A DNA stretch of 64,000 nucleotides, taken from NCBI GenBank assembly GCA_002071085.1, contig MWEM01000008.1, positions 1 through 64,000 of the forward strand. Direction: 5' to 3'. The DNA comes from Thermotogota bacterium ADurb.Bin062. GTDB lineage: Bacteria; Thermotogota; Thermotogae; MWEM01. A program made the position numbers and the translations under genes. The notes below the pieces were generated by a model. It searched no databases. It had not been told where the DNA came from and worked only from the letters and a program-made list of their open reading frames with translations. Within the stretch, counting starts at the first letter, position 1, and every line of letters begins with the position of its first letter. This document shows, one piece after another, positions 15,770 through 24,596 of the stretch.

Positions 15770-17587
15770 ATGACGTTATTCTTATTGCCAGGCGTAAACC
15801 TCAGGGTGGGTAGGCTTGAATTAGGGATAGGTTTTTTGAAATGGACAATGCAAATAAAAAAAGGGGCGGGACAGCATTTCAGCCCTGACTGGGATGAGTT
15901 GCCGAATCAAACGGGACGATTAAAAAAAGAGATCCGCCGCCTTGGAAAACAATTGGAAGGAGTCAACCCTGGCTTTGTGATAACCGTCAACGGAAAACGC
16001 AAAGGAATTTTCTCGGATTTCCTTTTTAAAAACATAGATAAGGTCGAAGAAAAAGAACTTTATGACATCCTGCGCGCGGCGACAGCGTTCGGCTCTATCG
16101 GCCCGGAGCGAAAGGGAAAGGCGTTGGGCTCTTTTCTCCAAACCCTAAGCTTCCTCAATCGTAGAGAAAGTAGGGCTATGACGACCTCGGGCTATCTGGC
16201 GCGGCTGATCCTCGAAATCATTCAGCCGTTATCGATCGAGAGTCTGTGCGACCTCTGCTCCGGCATGGGGATTCTCGGCGTCCAAGCTCTTTCGGAAAAC
16301 CCGCTTCTTCGCTTCTACGGTCAGGAAATCGACGAAAAGAGCTATTTCCTGAGCGTGATCCATTTCGCCCTTTCGGGCTTTCAAAACGCCGAGTTGAGGT
16401 TTGGCGACATCTTGAAAAACCCGCTATTGAAAGAGGAAGGCGCTCTTCTCCAGTTCGACTCCGTCGCAGCGGACCTTCCCGCGAACCAATATATCGGTGA
16501 TACGCGGGAGATGGCGTTTCCGCAGCGTTTCACGGAAGGATTCGGCAGGAACCTGTCGAGCGACTGGCTCTTCGTCGAACACGCGCTCCACGTTTTGAAA
16601 CCAGGCGGCGTGGGCGTTGTCGTCCTCTCTACCCCCAGCCTGAACAAGGCCGGCGACAGCGCGGTGAGGCGGCGCTTGATTCGGCAAGACCTCGTCGAAG
16701 CTGTCATCGATCTTCCGGACACCATCGCCGATGCCTCGTCGCAGCCCCGGTCCGCGCTCGTGATTCGAAAAGGGAAACCCGCAGAAAGGACGGGAAAAGT
16801 TTTGATGATCGACGTTTACGGGCAGTTTTCGACAGGAAAGGATGGCGATGCCGGTCATTGGGTCGATAAGGCAGCTTCTATTTACCGGGAAGGAAAGGAG
16901 ATTGCGGGAATTAGCGTTTGGCGCTCTGTCGAAGAAATAGAACGGAAAGGCGCCCTTCTGGGCGCTTCAGGGTATGCGCTAGCCACTCATCCGGTAACGG
17001 AAGCCCATCCCTCCAAACCCCTAAAATCGCTCGCCGTGGCTGTCTTTCGAGGAATTCAGCTCAGCACGACCCAGCGCGAATCCGCCGCGAATCGGGAAGG
17101 GGAAGAGGTTTTCTTGCTCAACTCCGGAGATATCCTTGACGAGCGTGAATTCAGGGAGTTCCGGCCTGAAATAATACGGTTCTGGAACAGAAAGTGGACT
17201 CTCTACGCGTTAAAGGAGGGGGACCTTGTCATTTCCGCCCGCGGAACGATTATAAAGACGATGGTGATCCAGCCCGAACACCTGCCCGCGCTCGTCTCTT
17301 CGAATGTTCTGTGCGTGCGTTTGAAAGAAGGAGCGATCGATCCGTACTATCTTAAGGCCTTTTTGGACAGCCCTCGCGGTCAACTGATACTGAATAGCGT
17401 GCAAACAGGAAGGACCATCAAAGCGATAAACCCGAAAAGCTTGGAAACCGTTCAGATCCCCTGCCCTGGCCCTGATCGGCAAAAGCAAATCGGCGACGCT
17501 TACCGGAAAGCTCAGGAGGATTTCCGCCGCGGGCGGGAACGTTACGAAAACCAGTTAAGGGAGGTCTTCGCGACATTTGAAGAGTGA
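15770..17587 (+). CDS. N6-DNA methyltransferase-like protein fused to an HsdS-like specificity domain
   Basis: A 605-residue protein. Residues about 130-360 are a type I-style adenine methyltransferase fold with SAM motif I DLCSGMG (161-167). Motif IV, normally NPPF/Y, reads AADLPANQ (233-240), so the catalytic asparagine-proline-proline is lost and methylation is doubtful. Residues about 420-605 resemble one target-recognition domain plus spacer helix of HsdS (DLVISARGTI, then PCPGPDRQKQIGDAYRKAQ). No restriction subunit is adjacent. It may bind rather than methylate a DNA site, or use a divergent active site. The ribosome site AGGGGAG precedes ATG 15770. It follows the structured RNA and precedes the first MoxR module. 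Confidence 0.75.
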   Translation: MTLFLLPGVNLRVGRLELGIGFLKWTMQIKKGAGQHFSPDWDELPNQTGRLKKEIRRLGKQLEGVNPGFVITVNGKRKGIFSDFLFKNIDKVEEKELYDILRAATAFGSIGPERKGKALGSFLQTLSFLNRRESRAMTTSGYLARLILEIIQPLSIESLCDLCSGMGILGVQALSENPLLRFYGQEIDEKSYFLSVIHFALSGFQNAELRFGDILKNPLLKEEGALLQFDSVAADLPANQYIGDTREMAFPQRFTEGFGRNLSSDWLFVEHALHVLKPGGVGVVVLSTPSLNKAGDSAVRRRLIRQDLVEAVIDLPDTIADASSQPRSALVIRKGKPAERTGKVLMIDVYGQFSTGKDGDAGHWVDKAASIYREGKEIAGISVWRSVEEIERKGALLGASGYALATHPVTEAHPSKPLKSLAVAVFRGIQLSTTQRESAANREGEEVFLLNSGDILDEREFREFRPEIIRFWNRKWTLYALKEGDLVISARGTIIKTMVIQPEHLPALVSSNVLCVRLKEGAIDPYYLKAFLDSPRGQLILNSVQTGRTIKAINPKSLETVQIPCPGPDRQKQIGDAYRKAQEDFRRGRERYENQLREVFATFEE

Positions 17588-18447
17588 TTCCGAAGCTTGT
17601 GTGACTTAACCAACGAAAAATAGGATTACTTTGGCAGATGCGGAAGCGAACTGAGAATAACGGGTAGCGACACTAAACCCCGTATTGCCTCCAAAAAATG
17701 AATTCCGGCGGAAAAGTTCGGGAAGAACCAATGACTAATGCCTAAGGAGCCGATTCGGGGCGTATCGAGAAACTGTTGTTAGGCGACAGGTTAGTGTGGG
17801 TCAAGCTATGGGGCGCAATCAAGAAACATGGCCAGATTCGACCGCGCGATTTTTAATCCGCGTAGTCACCGCGGCGTAAGCGCCACTTCTTTACGCGGGG
17901 CCGACTTCCAGTCGGCCTGCCTCTCTGGGAACGCCAACTTTCTAGTTGGCATATTTTGAAAAAGAAAGACAGCAGAGCGTATCGCGTGACTTTGAGGGCT
18001 TCCGAAGTCAGCCCGCTGGTTACGCCGCGATGAACCTCTTAGTTATTTCACCCCATAACTTGACCCACACGGCAGGCTAGAGCCGTTGCTTCGGGCGGAG
18101 TGCGGAGAGCGCGAGTGTAAAACAGAATGTTTTCCTGATTTTTAGCTACACCATCTACCAAATTCCCGGAACAAGTTTCCTCTTTCGGGAAACATCGTGA
18201 TTTAAAAGCCCTACCTGCGATGATTCTCGGGTTAACATATGAAGGTTTAGGGGTTCGCGAAGAAATGACCGCTTCTGACGCGTTTTTGAACACGGTACGC
18301 AACGTGAAATCCTTTGTGCTCCTTTCGCGGCTCCTGTTTCCGAAAAATCCTCTTCCCCGGTGAAAAGAAAGCTGAACCTTATCTTTCGCTCGGCGTTCAC
18401 GACGACACTCAAGACACGGCTTTTAGGACGGATTATTTCGTAAGTAG
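17588..18447. other. gene-free stretch around repeat copy 4
   Basis: Apart from the repeat at 17794-18070 I see no gene here. The parts 17588-17793 and 18071-18447 have no ribosome sites ahead of usable frames and no recognised protein similarity. They may be decayed coding sequence. Confidence 0.5.
17794..18070. repeat. mosaic MITE-like element, copy 4 (best terminal repeats)
   Basis: This 277-bp unit has the clearest ends of the family: it starts GTGTGGGTCAAGCTATGGGG and ends CCCCATAACTTGACCCACAC, matching as inverted repeats at all but about two of 22 positions. Inside are the palindrome CCAACTTTCTAGTTGG, its relative CCGACTTCCAGTCGG, and CGCGATG-type modules. Its inner order is reversed relative to the other copies. 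No clear target-site duplication is visible. Confidence 0.8.
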
Positions 18448-18467
18448 TTAGGTATTTTATTACCTAA
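18448..18467. promoter_or_regulatory. operator candidate upstream of the first MoxR module
   Basis: TTAGGTATTTTATTACCTAA is a palindrome with seven-base arms located 38 bases upstream of the -35 box. Its core GGTA-N6-TACC is shared with the palindrome at 15541-15554. Confidence 0.45.
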
Positions 18468-18504
18468 TATCACTACTCAACTATAGAATTCTATTCCATA
18501 TTGG

Positions 18505-18533
18505 TTGACAAAAATCGAATCGTATGGTATACT
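18505..18533 (+). promoter_or_regulatory. promoter of MoxR-vWA module 1
   Basis: A consensus TTGACA (18505-18510) and TATACT (18528-18533) are spaced by 17 bases. This is among the strongest promoters in the window and lies about 145 bases ahead of the MoxR start. Confidence 0.8.
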
Positions 18534-18679
18534 CTGGTTATCGATACGTTCGGAGACGTCTTATACTCCGTATTTCTGCGAGACGACTCTCGAAAGGGAT
18601 CGACTTCGGATTTCTGCGCCATACAGATCGTTTTGAATACTGTCGTTTATCCTTGAATATCGCGAAAAAGGAGGGTTTG

Positions 18680-19801
18680 ATGGAAGAACTCGAACTGACG
18701 CCCGCGCAAGCCAAAGAAGCCATACGTTTTTTCTTTGACCGAATGCCGTATTTGCCCATCCTTCTTTGCGGCCCGTCGGGCATCGGAAAAACCGATATCA
18801 CCCGACAGATCGCCTCAGAAAACCAGTGGGAATATCTGGATATTCGACTGGCGGGGATGCTTCCGGAAGACCTGAGGGGATATCCGAAAGCCGAAACGTG
18901 GACCGATGTCGCAGCCAGAAGCAACTTGGGCATTCGAGGGGTCAGACGGCCGCAGATCGAGTATGTGCTGGTGGACAAACTCACCAGAGTCTTCGAAACG
19001 GAGGGGCCGGGGATTCTGGATTTTGAAGAACTCAACAGAGCTCATCCCGACACGCATCAACCCATTTTCCAGTTGATTGGTGACCGCGCGATGGATGGCC
19101 GCGTTATGGGAGGACAGTGGAGGATCATCGGTTCCATCAACCCCGAAGATGACAGGAACTATATGGTGAACGCCATGGATATGGCTTTCACCAGGAGATG
19201 GTTGACCATTCGTGTCAAGCCGGACGTCAACAGCTGGCTGGAATACGCCAAACAGAATTTCTTTCATCCCGCGGTGATTGAATACGTGAAAGCCAACCCA
19301 TCGATGCTTTTTAAACCTTTAACCGAGCGCCTGACCCTTATGCCTGCCGTTTGGGAAAGAGCCAGCAAGCTCCTGTACTCGTTCAAAAGCTCGCAAGAGA
19401 TTATGACCAAAGGCCTGATTCCCATCCAGTTGACTCTGGGCGTGTCGGTCGGCCTCGAAGTGCTGGATATGGCCTCTAAAAACGTTTGCGTTTCCATTAC
19501 TCCGATGGATATTATTCGACATTACGCCTCAGACAAGGCTTTGCAAGGCGCCATCCGAGAAAAGGTCGAAGCCGGCCATATGAGCGAACTGGCTCGATTG
19601 GCCGATGCCCTGTCCCTTACGATGGAGGAGTGGAATATCAACACGATCCTATTCGCCCTGGACCTTCCCAATGACACCTGCCAAATGCTGATCAGTAGGC
19701 TTCGTTCAGAAGTTGTGGACTTTTCTGACCCCGAAATGAAACAGGCGCTGGCTAAGCTTTACCTTAAGATGGACACCTTCGAGATGGATGAGGCGATCTA
19801 A
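18680..19801 (+). CDS. MoxR-type AAA+ ATPase, module 1
   Basis: A 373-residue AAA+ ATPase of the MoxR type. Walker A is GPSGIGKT (31-38) and Walker B is ILDFEE (112-117), followed by a sensor asparagine in IGSINPE and an arginine finger-like RRW. ATG 18680 follows AAGGAGGG at good spacing; the frame is open further upstream without a ribosome site. Its stop overlaps the vWA start by one base (TAATG), so the two are translationally coupled. MoxR proteins usually remodel partner complexes together with a vWA protein. It is very similar along its whole length to the module 2 copy at 38018, which has the same length. Confidence 0.88.
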   Translation: MEELELTPAQAKEAIRFFFDRMPYLPILLCGPSGIGKTDITRQIASENQWEYLDIRLAGMLPEDLRGYPKAETWTDVAARSNLGIRGVRRPQIEYVLVDKLTRVFETEGPGILDFEELNRAHPDTHQPIFQLIGDRAMDGRVMGGQWRIIGSINPEDDRNYMVNAMDMAFTRRWLTIRVKPDVNSWLEYAKQNFFHPAVIEYVKANPSMLFKPLTERLTLMPAVWERASKLLYSFKSSQEIMTKGLIPIQLTLGVSVGLEVLDMASKNVCVSITPMDIIRHYASDKALQGAIREKVEAGHMSELARLADALSLTMEEWNINTILFALDLPNDTCQMLISRLRSEVVDFSDPEMKQALAKLYLKMDTFEMDEAI

Positions 19802-21105
19802 TGGACCGACAGAATCTCACGCCATATCCCGCTGGAAAAGAACTTGAAACGGCGATTCAGAATGGCATTAAGTCAGGCTGTTTTTACAGCTACATTCTCT
19901 CTTCGGTCGACCGCAGGATCGATGAAACGGCAGAAGTCGTCGCCCACGTCTCCTTGTGCCCGCATCGAGCGGAATGGACACTGGTGGTCAACCCCATCCT
20001 CTTCACCGAAATCCTGGAAGCCCATCCTGATATAGATCGGGAAAGCATATTAAGAGCGATTTTGCTTCACGAGTACCTACATATTGCGCACGACCATTTT
20101 GAACGCGGTTTCGCCTTACAGGAAAAATACTCTCTCATCGAGCGCAACATCGCGGCCGATCTGGCTGTGAACAGCACGCTAGAGGAATCGGATAAGAATG
20201 CGCTGAAAGAAATCGGGGGTCTTTTTCCGGCTCAGCCTCCTTTCAATTTCCCTGAGGGGTTGTCGATGGAGCAATACCTGGCCTTGCTGTCTTTAGGAAG
20301 CTTTGACGCCAAGATTTCGGATTCGAAGCTGGCGGGTTACGCAAAAACGATGAAAGAGCTCCAAGCCTTCTCCGATGCGCTTACCCAAACCGCGGGGAGC
20401 GAAAGTGTCTCTCTGAAGGATTTGGAAGCGTTTGCATCGCAAAAACTAAAAGCGCGGGTCAGAGCGTCCGTCAAGAACTTGAAAGAAAAACCGTTACCAG
20501 GCCTATGCCTGCCGCCGGGTATTGGAGCGGGACAAATGAATTGGATGGTCGAGTGGGCTTATCCTAAAGCGAAGATTTCGTGGAAACACCTCTTGAAAGA
20601 CCATTTGGAACATTCTGGGGCGAGCGGCGCGCGCGTTCGAACCTATCTCCGTTCTCATCCCCGCGAAGGCGGGGGCATCCTCCTAAAAGGAAAAACCCCT
20701 TTAAAAATGGAACAGATCCTCATCTTGCTTGACACCTCCAGCTCGATGCGTAAAGAGGACTACAACCAGTTCATAGGCGTGATCAAATCGCTTCGTAGCG
20801 AACGGCGAAGCTTCTCGATTATGCAGTGGGATACGGCTCGTCAGTCAGAGCCTGTTCCTGTCGAGCGGTTCATGCGGTTGGAAAAGCCTCGATTACGTGG
20901 CGGAGGAGGCACGAACATGCGCGCGGGAGTGCTAGAAGCGTCGAAACGGTACCCACAGTTCAAAAGGATCATTGTGGTCACGGATGGACATACGCCATAC
21001 TTCACAAAAATGAACCCTTCGCCTGTCCCAGTGATCTGGGCGCTCACTTCGAATGCGCGGTTTGCAAACGCCGATGGAGCGGTGATCCGCTTGTATTCGA
21101 AGTGA
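19801..21105 (+). CDS. metallopeptidase-like (DUF2201) plus vWA domain protein, module 1
   Basis: A 434-residue protein. The N-terminal half has H90-E-Y-L-H94 within LLHEYLHIAHDHF, as in the DUF2201 putative metallopeptidase region, followed by NIAADLAVN. The C-terminal part is a vWA-like domain with intact metal site DTSSS (in LILLDTSSSM, about residues 305-313), GGGGTNMRAG and VVTDGHTP. It is cytoplasmic, without signal or membrane segments. It is coupled to the MoxR gene by a one-base overlap and should be its partner. The third partner, a SUMF1-fold gene, faces it from 21201. The paralogue at 39139 has the same architecture. Confidence 0.86.
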   Translation: MDRQNLTPYPAGKELETAIQNGIKSGCFYSYILSSVDRRIDETAEVVAHVSLCPHRAEWTLVVNPILFTEILEAHPDIDRESILRAILLHEYLHIAHDHFERGFALQEKYSLIERNIAADLAVNSTLEESDKNALKEIGGLFPAQPPFNFPEGLSMEQYLALLSLGSFDAKISDSKLAGYAKTMKELQAFSDALTQTAGSESVSLKDLEAFASQKLKARVRASVKNLKEKPLPGLCLPPGIGAGQMNWMVEWAYPKAKISWKHLLKDHLEHSGASGARVRTYLRSHPREGGGILLKGKTPLKMEQILILLDTSSSMRKEDYNQFIGVIKSLRSERRSFSIMQWDTARQSEPVPVERFMRLEKPRLRGGGGTNMRAGVLEASKRYPQFKRIIVVTDGHTPYFTKMNPSPVPVIWALTSNARFANADGAVIRLYSK

Positions 21106-21200
21106 CATCGACTGCGCTACGAATGTGAGAAAGAGCGATGACGGGGATTGCGCCCTACGAAGAACTGGTATACTCGACTTTTTACATCCGTACGAAAACT

Positions 21201-22193
21201 TCAGCGAATCGTTCTCGCGACGCGGAATCCGCGAGTGGAAGATACGCTATCCGGGAAGCTTGCGCCACGGTAAGCGACCCTGCAATGCTCGTTCAAGTGG
21301 TAAAAGGAACCGCCGCGATGGATTCTGGCGTTGCCACGGGTCGCGCCGATAGGGTTCACCTGAGACTCGGGCAGGTACTTCCCCATTCGATCAGAGCAAC
21401 ATTCCCACACGTTGCCGCTCATATCATAAATACCCAGCTCGTTGGGTTTCTTCTTCCCAACCGGGAAGGGGGACAAGCTACGCTGGCGTGATGATGAGTT
21501 TCGATCATACCATCCCACTTCATTAAGATTATCGCTTCCGGAATACTTGTACCTCTTCGTTTTCTTATGACCGCCCCTTGCGGCATACTCCCATTCCGCT
21601 TCTGTAGGCAACCGGTAGCCTTCCACTACGCTGATGTCCTCTGTCCTCTCTCCTTCCGGATCCAGAAGATTCCCGATCTCGTCATAAGCGCGCGGTAGTC
21701 CCTCTCTCAGGCTCAACCAATTACAAAAGACGATCACATCGTACCACCAAGAAACGCCGGTCACAGGGCGCGGTCCGCTCTCCTCCATTTCTTCTTTCGA
21801 TCTTTTATGGCTCGTCGCGAGACAGAAGCGGTTAAATTCCCAGACGGTCACAGGATACATGCCCAACCAGAAATCGTAGGTCAAGGTGACGTCGTGGGCC
21901 GGTTTTTCATCGGGGTGCCCTTTACGATCGTTTTCGAAATTCCCCATTATAAATTGGCCTGCTTTGACGCGCGTCATCACGGAAGTTGGGGACAAAACGT
22001 ATTGATGCATCGCGATCGCTTTTTCTAACTGTTTTTCATCGACCTGTTCTTTATTCAGAACGAAGCCCCTGATGAGATAGTCTATTTCCTTGAAAGAGCT
22101 CTTAGCTACCCGATCCTGTGAGTCCGCGGGAATCCAATAGGTTTCGGTCTCATCCGGGCTGGCAAGTGCCCCAATATCGTCGTAGTCGATCAT
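21201..22193 (-). CDS. SUMF1/formylglycine-generating-enzyme-fold protein, module 1
   Basis: A 330-residue protein whose residues about 75-330 form a SUMF1 (FGE-sulfatase) fold: AGQFIMGNFENDRKGHPDEKP, PVTGVSWWYDVIVFCNWLS, YRLPTEAEWEYAARGG, SGNVWECCSDR and GFRVAR. In true FGEs two cysteines near the C-terminus are catalytic; here the last motif is GFRVA and only one nearby cysteine remains (NEHCRVAYR). An enzymatic role is therefore unlikely, and binding or recognition is more plausible. AAGGAGGT precedes the start. In module 2 the homologue is co-directional, so this copy is inverted. Residues 1-75 match the other copy only weakly. Confidence 0.85.
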   Translation of the reverse strand: MIDYDDIGALASPDETETYWIPADSQDRVAKSSFKEIDYLIRGFVLNKEQVDEKQLEKAIAMHQYVLSPTSVMTRVKAGQFIMGNFENDRKGHPDEKPAHDVTLTYDFWLGMYPVTVWEFNRFCLATSHKRSKEEMEESGPRPVTGVSWWYDVIVFCNWLSLREGLPRAYDEIGNLLDPEGERTEDISVVEGYRLPTEAEWEYAARGGHKKTKRYKYSGSDNLNEVGWYDRNSSSRQRSLSPFPVGKKKPNELGIYDMSGNVWECCSDRMGKYLPESQVNPIGATRGNARIHRGGSFYHLNEHCRVAYRGASFPDSVSSTRGFRVARTIR

Positions 22194-22513
22194 ACGGACC
22201 TCCTTTTCGAGACAAGAACCAAAAAGCGAGTAGTCTTGTGAAAGTCCATCCTTCTCCCTTGCTCACGTTTCAAAAGCCTGGCGCATTTTCCAATAATTAC
22301 GCTTTTGAGCGTGAAGGATAACTGCCCCTATATCCCCGACTGACGCGGAGAAACGAGTTCAGCCTCGTTGTGAGAAAATATCCTATGAAGACTTGCGATG
22401 GGTCAAAGTCACTAGGGCTGTCAACGGTCTTTCGGGCGCTTTCGTCCGTTGGCAAAACCGGTAATCTGGCCCTTATCTACGCGCCGCTTTGCCTATTGAG
22501 AGTGTTGTGTGAA
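22194..22513. other. gene-free stretch upstream of the SUMF1-fold gene
   Basis: No gene is visible. ACGCTTTTGAGCGT at 22299-22312 is a small palindrome that may act on the minus-strand SUMF1-fold gene. No convincing promoter hexamers were found. The right part adjoins the truncated ISL3 remnant. Confidence 0.4.
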
Positions 22514-22864
22514 TCAGCTTCCTTCATGCACCCAGGGTACTTGTACTTGTATGATGCCATCCGGCGTATTGATTCTCGGGACATTCGCGTGCAGATAGGT
22601 ACGATACTGAAAAAAGTTCAAATGCCACCACTCCTTTTCAACGGTATCGTGGACACTATACATCTCGCCTTTGTAGGGAAATTGCGCTCCTCGATTGAAA
22701 TCGATGTGGAAGTGTATGCCCTGCTCATTTTGCTCTACCTCGCGGATGTACCACGGATCCGCTATTCCTAGCAGTTTTTCGAAAAAGTCCTGAAATTCCT
22801 TGTCCATTTCTATTTCCATATCCGAATCCTCCTAAAGGGCATTATTCATAGGTAATTCTATCAC
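22514..22864 (-). pseudogene. ISL3-family transposase N-terminal remnant (copy C)
   Basis: The first 101 residues of an ISL3 transposase remain: WYIREVEQNEQGIHFHIDF, then HDTVEKEWWHLNFFQYRTYLH and VPRINTPDGI. The outer end ATTCATAGGTAATTCTATCA (about 22845-22864) matches the right ends of copies A and B. Everything after VQVPWVHEGS is lost, so this copy is more degraded than the other two. Confidence 0.75.
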
Positions 22865-22888
22865 ACTCATTCAATATCGGATATATTA

Positions 22889-24008
22889 GCGTGGGCCAAG
22901 TTATGAGGTTACATAACTAAGAGGTTCATCGCGGGGTAACCAACGGGACCCCGCGATCTGCTCTTTCCCCTTCTCAAACGCGCATAGTGCCGTCGCGAAA
23001 GAAAAAGCGCTTACACCTCGATCACCATGTGGGATCATCGCGGGGTAACCAATGGGACCCCGCGATCTGTTCTTTCTCCTTCTCAAGCGCATAAAGCGCC
23101 ATCGCATTAAGAAAAAACGCTTACGCCACGATCACCTTATGGGATCATCGCGGGGTAACCAACGGGACCCCGCGATACTGATGTAGCCCCGTGAAAGGCC
23201 CGTACGAAAGCGTATCGCGCCGCCGCGAAAAGAAGGGACGCTTTCGCCACGATCACCGTGTGGGATCATCGCGGGGTAACCAACGGGACCCCGCGATAGG
23301 CCCGTATGAAAGCGTATCGCGCCGTCGCAAAAAAAGCGCTTAAAGAGCGATGCGGCATAGAAAGATGCTCTCAAGAAAAATAAAACCCTGCCAAACTTAA
23401 GTTTGGCGTTCCCAGGCGTTACCGGAGAGACAGGCCGACTGGAAGTCAGCCCCGCGAACTTTCTTCAGTCTCTTCTCTGTGTTCTCGGTGCCCTCTGTGC
23501 GAACTCTGTCTTTTTAGGCATACCAACTTAAAAGTTGGCGTTCCCAGGCGTTTCGCGCCGTCGCGAAAAGAAGGGGCGCTTACGCCACGATCACCGTGTG
23601 GGATCATCGCGGGGTAACCAACGGGACCCCGCGATCTGCTCTTTCTCCTTCTCAAACGCGCAAAGCGCCGTCGTAAAAGAAAAAGCGCTTACAGCGCGAT
23701 GCCACGCTTGGGAATACCTCCCTTCTCTGTGTCCTCTGTGCTAACTAAATCTTTTGTTTTTAATCCAGGCTTTTTTTCCTCTGTGCCCTCTCTGTGCTCT
23801 CTGTGTTCTCTGTGCGAAACCATCTTTTTTGTTGTGAAACATGCCAACTTAAAAGTTGGCGTTCCCAGGCGTTCCCAGAGAGGAAGGCCGACTGGAAGTC
23901 AGCTCCACGTAGTGAAGAAGCGCTTACACCGCGATGACCACACGTACGAAAAACCGGGCGATCGATTCTGGTCTTGTTTCTTGAGTACACCCCATAACTT
24001 GACTCACA
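22889..24008. repeat. mosaic MITE-like element, copy 5 (largest)
   Basis: A 1.1-kb unit from GCGTGGGCCAAGTTATGAGG to CCCCATAACTTGACTCACA, with inverted ends. It holds five copies of the ATCGCGGGGT...ACCCCGCGAT hairpin, several TATCGCGCCGTCGCGA...CGCGATG modules, three CCAACTT/AAGTTGG or CCAAACTT/AAGTTTGG palindromes, and CTCTGTG-type modules. Open frames inside it read as repeated phrases such as GPVGYPAMIPHGDRG and are not genes. It fills the gap between the ISL3 remnant and the broken nuclease gene. Confidence 0.75.
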
Positions 24009-24044
24009 TACATCCCAGACATCCGAAAAGAGCTTCATCAAGAG

Positions 24045-24446
24045 ATGGGGAGGACGAGTTACGAGAAAGGGAAGTTCGGAGAATTTCTCGTGAGGGAACG
24101 GCTGAAGAAACCATTCAATCTGAAAGATATCGCTGAAAACGGGATAGACCTCACCATCAAACCGAAAACGATCTTAGAACGGGTAACAATCAAGGTTGGA
24201 CTAAAAGACAGAGAGATCGACTTGATCGTGAAAGGCAACGTCGAACTTTGGATCGATGTGAAAGAAACGAAAGGAAAGTACGGGAAACGGGAAGCGGAAT
24301 GATGGGTGGAGATCAAACAAGCAGTCGTGGAAGAAAAAAAGAAAGTCTTGTTCGCGACTTACTCTCAGAATGGATACACCGCTTCAGCGAAAGAGCTACT
24401 CCTATCGAGTGGGGTATACGCGTTAAAAATACCGGAAAACAGATAA
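24045..24446 (+). pseudogene. PD-(D/E)XK nuclease-like gene interrupted by an in-frame TGA
   Basis: The frame opens with SYEKGKFGEFLVRERLKK, a helix typical of the start of PD-(D/E)XK nuclease folds, and continues to EIDLIVKGNVELWIDVKET, matching the D...(D/E)-x-K catalytic pattern. A TGA at 24300-24302 stops it after 85 residues. The same frame then continues as WVEIKQAVVEEKKKVLF to a TAA at 24446, with nuclease-like character, so one stop codon splits an intact frame of about 130 residues. No good ribosome site precedes the ATG. It is probably a nonsense-mutated gene; its original context is unknown. Confidence 0.55.
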
Positions 24447-24596
24447 ACGCGCAGGGCGTCTCGGTTCTTGTTTACTAACGCGAACCTTCTATGCTTTTCC
24501 CACATCTTTGGGATACGAGTCCCTGAAAGCGGATAAGCCCAGCTGAAGTCCCACTAACGATAAAGCCATAACCGTGCCCTTCTCGATTCCTGTGTC

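Noticed and set aside
18048-18412. Minus-strand open frames upstream of MoxR module 1
   Set aside because: No ribosome sites, no recognisable similarity, and they run into the MITE-like element.
21201-22193. Diversity-generating retroelement targeting the SUMF1-fold gene
   Set aside because: SUMF1-fold proteins are known targets, but no reverse transcriptase or template-like repeat was seen in the window.
22889-24008. CRISPR-like array from regularly repeated ATCGCGGGGT hairpins
   Set aside because: Spacing is irregular, the sequence between repeats is itself repeated elsewhere, and no cas genes are present.
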